Assembly (NCBI GenBank): GCA_916610825.1
Contig: OU744448.1
Span: 2,467,501 to 2,531,500, forward strand
Origin: Haliclystus octoradiatus
Lineage: Eukaryota > Cnidaria > Staurozoa > Stauromedusae > Haliclystidae
Length of the DNA: 64,000 nt
Direction: 5' to 3'
Position 1 is the stretch's first letter. The number at the start of each line of letters is the position of its first letter. This document shows positions 39,401 to 48,400 of the stretch, piece by piece. The notes beneath the pieces were generated by a model, which was given only the letters and a program-made list of their open reading frames with translations, was not told where the DNA came from and made no database searches. The position numbers were made by a program, and so were the translations under genes.

Positions 39401-42400
39401 TTGAGCCTTTAAAAATTGATATCAACAATAATAAATTAGATAGATAAAGAAACTTACTTCCAAATATAAATTTATAAGATTATTATTTTCCATTCAAAAA
39501 AATGCGTCTCCGTAAAACACGATAACATTTTCCCGTACTAGTATAATTTTTCAAATTTCAGTTATAATTGAGAGAATATGAGTAAGGTTAATCATTCAAA
39601 TGGGTTTTAATTAGATTTAACCAATATAATATGAATAAAACAATATTTAATTTCATGCAGTCCTTCGACAAAGTCGCTTTCCTTCCGAAGGTGTCAAATT
39701 CAAAGAAACCGCTCATGCAAATGTTTTGTTTACATTATAATTCACACTGATTCACGAAGGAAATAATAAGTCAAAACAAGACAATACAAACTCATTAATT
39801 TTACATTGAAAATAAAACAACAAAAAGATCAATGGTTCAGAGAAATAATACAAGGCTATTAATACTAATGAAAAGAGGCAATTGAACCAATTTAAAGGAT
39901 TAATTTGAATGATTTCTTCTTGGTGTGAAATCAAAGGCGGAGCAACAACAAAGCAAAGCAGTGTGAAGCCAGACTGTGATTGAAATGTTTCCCGCCGTGT
40001 TCCATTCAACCCCATCGTGAATCTTGCAACATAAACACTATTTACTAGAAAGTTTGTTGGAAAAGACAAAAATGACAACTGCCTACGTCATAACACGGAA
40101 ATTCTCTACACAATGGTATGCAATAACACCTGATGCGTGAAGAAATGAAAATAAAATCAAACGCGATGTGAAAAGCGAATGACTTGCATCGCGCGTACAA
40201 ATTTTCAAAGGCTTATAATATTTTATTTACTTTATGTATCGAAATGAAACTTTACACAATGTTTAGACTATATAAGAACAATGTTCTGCAGCAATTTTGT
40301 AATTTTTGAGTCTTTAGAAGTTGTGTATTCCGATTCACCCCCGTTCCATTTCACCCCGCTCTCCCCGTAATTATATTAAAATCATATTTCTCAAGCGTCA
40401 AAGAATTTGTGATTGTGGAAATGACTTAAGTTTTCAATAAGTGGAGGGGATAAATTCTGTTATCATTCAATTCCTACATTTCATGAACGTTTCATGAACT
40501 GATGTTGCTGTAGGTGTTCATGAGCACTTCATGAACTCAGCAAATATTTTCACAGGAGTTAAATGATGAACCATAGAAATAATTCTTAATAAACAAATCA
40601 TTTAATCTTATTGTTTCCCCTGTGAAGAAAGCCCATGAGTTCATGAACATGAAATTGCTCAAAAGTTCATGAAGTGTTAATGAACTTTCAAGCATTTTCC
40701 CGTTCATGAATCAGTTTATAAACTGGATCATGAACTGTTCATGAACCTACACAAAATTTTCATGAACTAAAGTTCATGAAGTGTGTTCATGAACTTTTAA
40801 GCACTTTCACTCTCATGAACTGGTACATAAACAAGTTCATAAACTGTTAATGAGCCTGCACAAATTTTTCATGAACGGTATGTGAATGTTCATAAACTGT
40901 TCATGAAAACACATAAAATGTTCATCAACTGTACATGAATGTTAATAGACTGTTCATGAACCTACACAAATGTTCATGAACTGTGCGTCAATGTACATAA
41001 ACTGCTAATATTCATAGGGGTTAATACTTAACAGACATATAGAAGATAATGACATAGTGTAGTATTACCTTAATACCTCACCAACATTATGCATCATAAA
41101 TATTCCAATTGAACCCTAAAAATTTTATGTAAAACACCAAAAAGACTAAATATGCTACTGTGAAAGACATGGAAATAAAAATAAAAAGGTATCGTCCTAA
41201 CGATACCCCTAATAACACTACAAGAGACATGTTTCTATGAAAGATACACAAGTTTTAAATATGCCCAATTAGCAATGATCAGATGTGAACCATTCAAGAA
41301 TATTAGTCAAGTTCATGTAATGTTGAGTACCAAACATTGAGTTTCGTCACATCAAAGTAAGGGGGACTTAAGGCCTCAATTGCAGACTTTCGCATTTATA
41401 GGTAACATACCTCACTATCTCCATAAATAATTATACATTCATCTTGTCCTGGGGCACTGAAAATACAATAAAAAAGTTTTGAAAAGTTGATAAGTGTGCA
41501 CTTCAGTGTGAACTAGTAGCTCAATTGACTGGCTCCAAGTCCCGCTTACTTTGACGTGCCGAGATTTGATGGTTGGTAAGCGGGACTTGTGTCCTTTGTC
41601 AAGTGTTGGGCAGGATTCTGTCCAACGCCAGCTTGTCTGATCTCATTGTTTTCGTAAATTTTCAAGTCTTTGAAAGATGAAATAATCGGGGGTTCACATG
41701 GCGTCAAGTTATGGATAAAAACATTAAATTTATAGAGTTTATGCAATTTCTTTTTAATACTTACTTGATATTTGATCAAACTCATTAATATGTTAACTAC
41801 AGGAATAAATCTATGGCTTTCCTCGCCACCACAACGGTCATTCAAAACTGAGAAAGTTTGCAGCATTTTAAAGAGCAACGACTTGCCAGAATCAGTTTGT
41901 TGAAGCAAGAACAACAGCATATTTTCTAGTTATAATATTTTCGACAGCTCTAAAGATTTAACTGATGATCATGAATCCAAATTTAGTTCGTTTAAATCAT
42001 GCTTAAATTGCACGCCATGTTTGCAAAAACGAACTTGGAATGAAGACCATCCCCTGGACAACTTCAAAATATTTTACGTCATCTCGCATGATTTGATGCG
42101 TTTCTTTTGTCTTGGAAAACAATAGAATGTGCAAAGGACACAAGTCTCACTTACCAACATATCAAAATCATCATGAAAACAAGTGAGACTTGGAGCAAGT
42201 CAAGTGGCTCAATTGTTGAGTGTCTGCACTCTATGCTGGTGGCCGGGGTTCGATTCCTTGTTGGTGCACATATGCATTTTCGTAATTATCAATTGTAATC
42301 TCATCTTATTGTTAGTACAAAGTATACATCTTATGATCGAATTAAGGATTATTATTATCATTATATTAATAAATTAAAAACAAAAAATTGAATGTATACC

Positions 42401-45400
42401 AGATACACACATCTATATGAAAGTGCTCTCAATGTTAGGTTAAACAGAGCAGAAATATAGAACAGGGAACAAAGATGAAACCTTTTCGTTATTCAGAGTT
42501 TCGAAATGTAAAAATCTGAGTAACAGATAATGCTTCTACCTCATCTTAATAACAATATTATATTAAATTAATTTAGATCGGCCTTGAATATGAATGCGCA
42601 GCTATACACAGCAGCTAGTCACAATGCAATTCCCTTTGCCATTCCATCTACCATTCGTTGATGGTATTCATTTGATGTGTTAGATAAAGTTAATGCTGAG
42701 TTGACCTTCGTGGGATTTGAAACACATTCAGATATGATCAAATGCAGATCTAAAGCATGGTTGCTCTGCCAACTAAACTGTCCTAAAGGTTAATGTAATT
42801 GAATATTGTATGTTACACGACTGTTGAAGTGACCTCATGAGACAGGTGGCCTATGAATGCAGCTGATTTAATGATATTACGTTATGACTGACTCACCAAT
42901 AATCCAAACGAAGTGGTACAGTTTCTAACCCAGTTATCTGACAATACGGTTCAAACGTTGATAACTCATAAAATTGAATTTCACGATCTCTACATTTAAG
43001 CAACAAGAGATTCAAAATTATAAAAAGGACTTGACAACAAAACCGTTTATAAGGTTTCAAAGACAGGTTGCAGATAAGTAGAATTGATTTCACTTATCAA
43101 ATATGTCACTTGTATGGGCTATACAGTATAGCAAATTATATATGGAGTAGATACAATAAACTCCACTGTTCTATCAAATAACTCTAACAACATAATATTA
43201 CATTCACATAATATTATAGAACTCCAGGCAAGTAGCTCTACATGGAAACTACGATCTTACAGATTATACAATGACAATCCAACATGGACATAATAAAATG
43301 AAGCATGGATTTATCTATTTGACAATTAGACACTCTGAACAAATTGTATACCGTCAAATACTCAATGCCTGGTTGAAAACAGAAGCCTACATACAATATT
43401 TTCCACAGAAATATGCTTCTTACACACTATCTAGATGTAGAAAAAGATTACGAAGTAGGTCAAACATGTTTGTCCGTAAAACGAACATCATACAATGAAT
43501 TCACTGCCCATGAATGCACATCACATGATAGAAATGATAGCATAAAATGATCTCAAGATCTACTCGTGCGGCCTTGGTGTAGTGGTTAGAGCATTGGACC
43601 ACAGCCCGCAGGGTCTCGGGTTCAATCCCTGGCCGGAGCACTATAGGTTGGCGTCAGGAAGGGCATCCAGCTATAAACGCACACAAGCTTCAAAATACTA
43701 ACCAATTTAACCAACCACCCCGGTGAAAAAGCTGCAAGCTTACCCGGTTTGTGGATAAATGATAAATCCAAAAAAAAAAAGAAAAAAAAAAATGCGTAAA
43801 ACATTTCAGGAGTTCATGAACAGTTCATAAACATGAAAGTGAAATGACCCAGATTTTCATGAACCGTTTCTGAAGTCACGAACTATTTTTCACATGGGGT
43901 ACACTTGAATAACTGAAGCATTAACAAAAGAGATGCATACCCCGTAGCTGTAATAAATTTATTGTAATGAGGCATCAGCACAAAATCTGTTATCCATTTT
44001 GATTTTTTTGTACCACTTTCAATCTGTAAGAAACAATGTTGAGAGAGTGAAATGTCAACAAATCACAAGATATAAAAAGCAAGTTTGTTCTCTTGTTGAA
44101 TAATGTAATGAATTTTGATGTTAAAATTTCACCTGTTTAACCCGTTTGAATGTCATCCTGTCTGACCAGAATGATACCATACCATCCTAAACATTAAATA
44201 TAAAATGATTATGAAATGAAATAAGCCGACAGAAATAAGTAAATAAAATAATTGTAAGGAATAATTGTGATAAGATTTGTATCTAATACCTTGCATATAT
44301 TTAAATTTACAAATTAACATGATAATTTCAAGGGGTAAAGGGTTCAAGAAATGTTCATGAAAAAATGTGAGTAAATCAAGAATCACAAACATTAAAAATG
44401 TTCACGAGCTGCATTTTTTAAGGTTGCAGATACCAACTCAATCTGTTTTCCCAAGTGGGTGAAGGGGGGTAAAGACAAAGTATTGCAAAACAAAATAAAT
44501 TTCTGATAATACTTAAATGTTGCTAAGAAAGACTAGCATCTTGGATATTTCTAGTCCGATGAGGCATACTGTTTAAGCTACAAAATATGTATATATAATA
44601 GCTAGCAGGACATTAGCAAAAATGCGTGGCTTAGCTAGCAAATTCCAATCAAGAATGAATTAGATAATTTCTTACCATCTGACTAATTTAACTTCCATGT
44701 GATGGCTTCCTTATAAGGTCATCACGTGCACTCCCTCGGAAAAGCATGTGTTCAACAAGAAGAGGCAATTGCCGCATCAACCCAATGTGCTGTTTGCGTA
44801 TGTGAAGAATCTGTGTGCACGCTACCTGGTCCTAGCTCTCGTAACCCAGGTTACTTACTGAACTGTGTGTGCCCTGGAGGCAATGACTGTGTGCCGTCAC
44901 AATGGATCTAGTTAACTCAGCCTAATTAAAAGTAGCCCCTTTAACGCTCATGAAATAGTTCATGCATGAACTGTTTATAAGGTGTACATGAACTGTTCAT
45001 AAAAGTTTGTAATGCTCAAAAACTGTTCATGAAATAGTTCATGAACCGTTTAAAAGGTGTTCATGGACTGTTCATAAATTTTGTGAAGTTCATGAACTGT
45101 TTGTCAGTAATTAGCTGAAAAGAACAAATAAGAAATATTTTCGAACGTTAAATCGTTCAATTTTTTTAAACTGCTAGAAAACTATTTATAAATAGTTTCT
45201 GGACTGTTCTCAGACTTTTTATGAAACGCCCATGGCTATTTGTAAAATTCATGAATTTTCATATAGTTCATGAACAGTTTATGAACTCCGTAAATTTGTT
45301 CCCAGGCAATCCATTACCGTAATATACTATATGCCTGATCACATACCTGACTGACGGTTAAATAATTATTATCACTTGTGTGACATGTTCTCAAGATTGC

Positions 45401-48400
45401 TTCTCTGTGAGGCGAATGTTCAATTATTGCTGGCAAACGGAATGCAGTCTATCAAATATAAATTAGACAGAAATCGCAATAAGTAACAAAATCCAAATGC
45501 AGGATTCTCCTAAATCATAATCCTAAACAAATAGTTGAGAATAAATGTATTATTTGACAAAATTTCTAGGTCATCTGATACTTAATGCTCAAACTTAATT
45601 ATGATTTCTTGTTTTGATTAAATTTTAATGTAAACAGATCAAAAATCCAATTTATATTTTATGGTTGATGGTCAAAGCCTTCTTATCATTTTGAGGAAAT
45701 GCTGCATGTGAGCTTCATGGTCTTTGATTTTTTTGTTCTCCCAAGATTTTGTTCTCTCAAATGCAAAACAAAATTGCGAACCTTACGGGCCGTGGTCCAA
45801 CGCCCTAGCCACTACACCAAGGCCGCAGAGGCAAGATAGGCAACACATAGGCAAGCCCCTGCGAAAAACAGTTCAGGAGTTCATGAACAGTTCATGAACA
45901 GTTCATGAACGTTAAGTGGCTCCAATTTTCCTGAACTGTTTATGAATTGTTCATGAACAGTTCATGAACCCTCACAGACAGTTCATGAACAGTTCATGAA
46001 AATTTGAGGCCATTTAACGTTCATTAACTGTTCATGAACTGTTCATGAACTCCTGAACTGGTTTCACAGGGGAGATTGCAGATAAGCAGGGATTACCCTT
46101 ATACGAGTTTCACTTAAGCAGGTAACACTATAACAAACTAAAGGTTATTCATATTGGCATGTCGGGCCATTTAATGTCAAAGAACAGGGTTTGGCAGAAG
46201 TTACTAAATTAGTAAATCTGAATCGAACAAAAATATTTGAGAAACTCTCTTGTGAAGAAATTTACTCAGTTCATAAACTATTCATGAACCGTTTGTGAGC
46301 ATTTTAACTCTACAAACATTCACTAACTATTCATCAAAACAGTATTTAAACAGCTCACATGAACCATTGATGAACATTTTATGAACTGTTCGTGAACACT
46401 TTGTAAACAGTTCAAAAAGCATTCATGAAAGCTTATGGACAGTTTATTAATTTTGAATGGCCTGTTATTCATAAAGTATTCATGAACTATTTTCACAGGG
46501 TTGTGGTTCTATTTGAAACTTCAATCAAAGCTATTCAATGTTTCGTCCTTACGACTGTTCTTTGTTTTCTAATGAGTACGGGCAGAGTCAAATACAGTGA
46601 AGACTCAAACAAACACAATCCATATACATTAATCGTAGGCTACATATAATTCCCACAATTGAAATAATACCAAGTTACTGTAATGTTGATTATAATTGTC
46701 CAAGTCTAAGTGGTTTTGAACGTTATTCCCATACTGAATAATAATAGGAAACAGCGTGTTATTTATACTAATTTACTACATGATTAAGCATAATCTATAA
46801 TTACTTACGTTTGATGGTCTCAGCAAAACATTAATATACACATTTACATCATTTTCTATAAGTATACAATATAAATAGTTTACATTGGCATTTTTCTAAT
46901 TATACAACTTCACGCAATGCTCTATTTTTAACTAAATAACTATGATGTCATGCTTTATTTATCTATTCATTGAACACCCTTAACAATTTATCTAAACAAT
47001 AATTTATATGGAAATACATCTAATTACTTAATCAAAACATTCAACACTGACCTCTCTCGAACGGGAATAAGATTCTTCTTTCTCTGTATATTCAAGTTGC
47101 ATGTATGTACAAAACTCATCCTGAAATGAGATTACAGAAACAGAAATTACCCCTGCAAAAAACAGTTCAGGAATTCATGAACAGCTCATTAACAATTTAT
47201 GAACGTTAAATGGCCCCACATTTCATGAACTGTTCATGAACTTCTTAATTGTTTTTTGCAAGGGTAGTGTCAATAAGATTGAATTATGAAATTGCTTATG
47301 GTGATACAATCTTCCTGTGTATTAGAGATTATTATCTTTGACAAATACATTTTATGTTGTCTGGTCATTCCTGCAAGTAATGTGAAATCTTCTAGCATGA
47401 ACAATCCTAATAAGAGCAGCAGTTATTTACGAAAAACTGACGCATGGCTTGGATGATATCACTAGCACATGGGTGGTGTGTTAGCTTGACAGTGTCTAAT
47501 TAGATTATTGAAGTTTGGGGAAATTGTTATGATTTCATCTTAATTATGACGTTGATATTCAGATTAATTTTCAATGGTGCTTACCCAGTTAATTTCTCCA
47601 TCGGAAGAAGCATCAATTTTCATGAATAATGCCGTCATTTGATCTTCAGTCTTGAAATTATCACATAAAATAGCAAATTCAGATTCAATTAATAACACAA
47701 AGCCTTTTCTGTTTAATATATTAGTTAAAGATAGAAAGATCAACGATAAATTGAACAGTCCATGAACCCAGCAAATGTTTTTGCAGGCGTTTTGTGATTT
47801 TTGCAACATGAGAAACATGTTGATGGAAGATCTTGTCTTGTTAAACAATGTTAACCTCTCTCTTTAATCTAATACTTGGCTTGCTGGGTCACAAGGAGGA
47901 GGTGTCTACATTTCCAATACCAAAACCATGAAAGTGTCATGAAAGTGTTAGTGAAAACATCATATCATGTAAAAAGTGGAAACGATAAATTTTTTAAACC
48001 ATGAAAAGTCTAAAACAATGAAAACATCTATATTCAAGATATCAAAATGTTAAAATGCCATGAAAACACCATGACATTTCGCACATTTTTTGGTTTTTGG
48101 TGTCAGCATTGATAATACCTCTGCAAAAAATATCCATGAGTTCATGAACAGTTCATGAACTTCATGAAAAGTTCATGCACAGTTTATGAACAATTCATGA
48201 AAATCAAGAACAGTTCATGAACATTTTTTTGTTGGTTCATGAACAGTTCATAAACAGTCACAAAGAGTTCATGAACACTTCATGAACCGGCTCATGAGCT
48301 GGTTCATGAACGTGAAATTGCCCAAAAGTTCATGAACAGTTCATGAACATTTTTCGCTGGGGTAGGTATGCATAGAGGCAGAAAGGAGCATACTTAGGAT

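Noticed and set aside
39752..40078. 108-codon minus-strand ORF within the GGGGAGAGC element
   Set aside because: Hydrophobic, low-complexity translation with no transposase motif; probably chance.
43566..43640. Candidate tRNA gene
   Set aside because: A and B boxes are present, but the tRNA-like part continues into a repeated 3' body and an A-tail and occurs in several copies; it is a SINE head. The same applies to the heads of SINE-1 and SINE-2.
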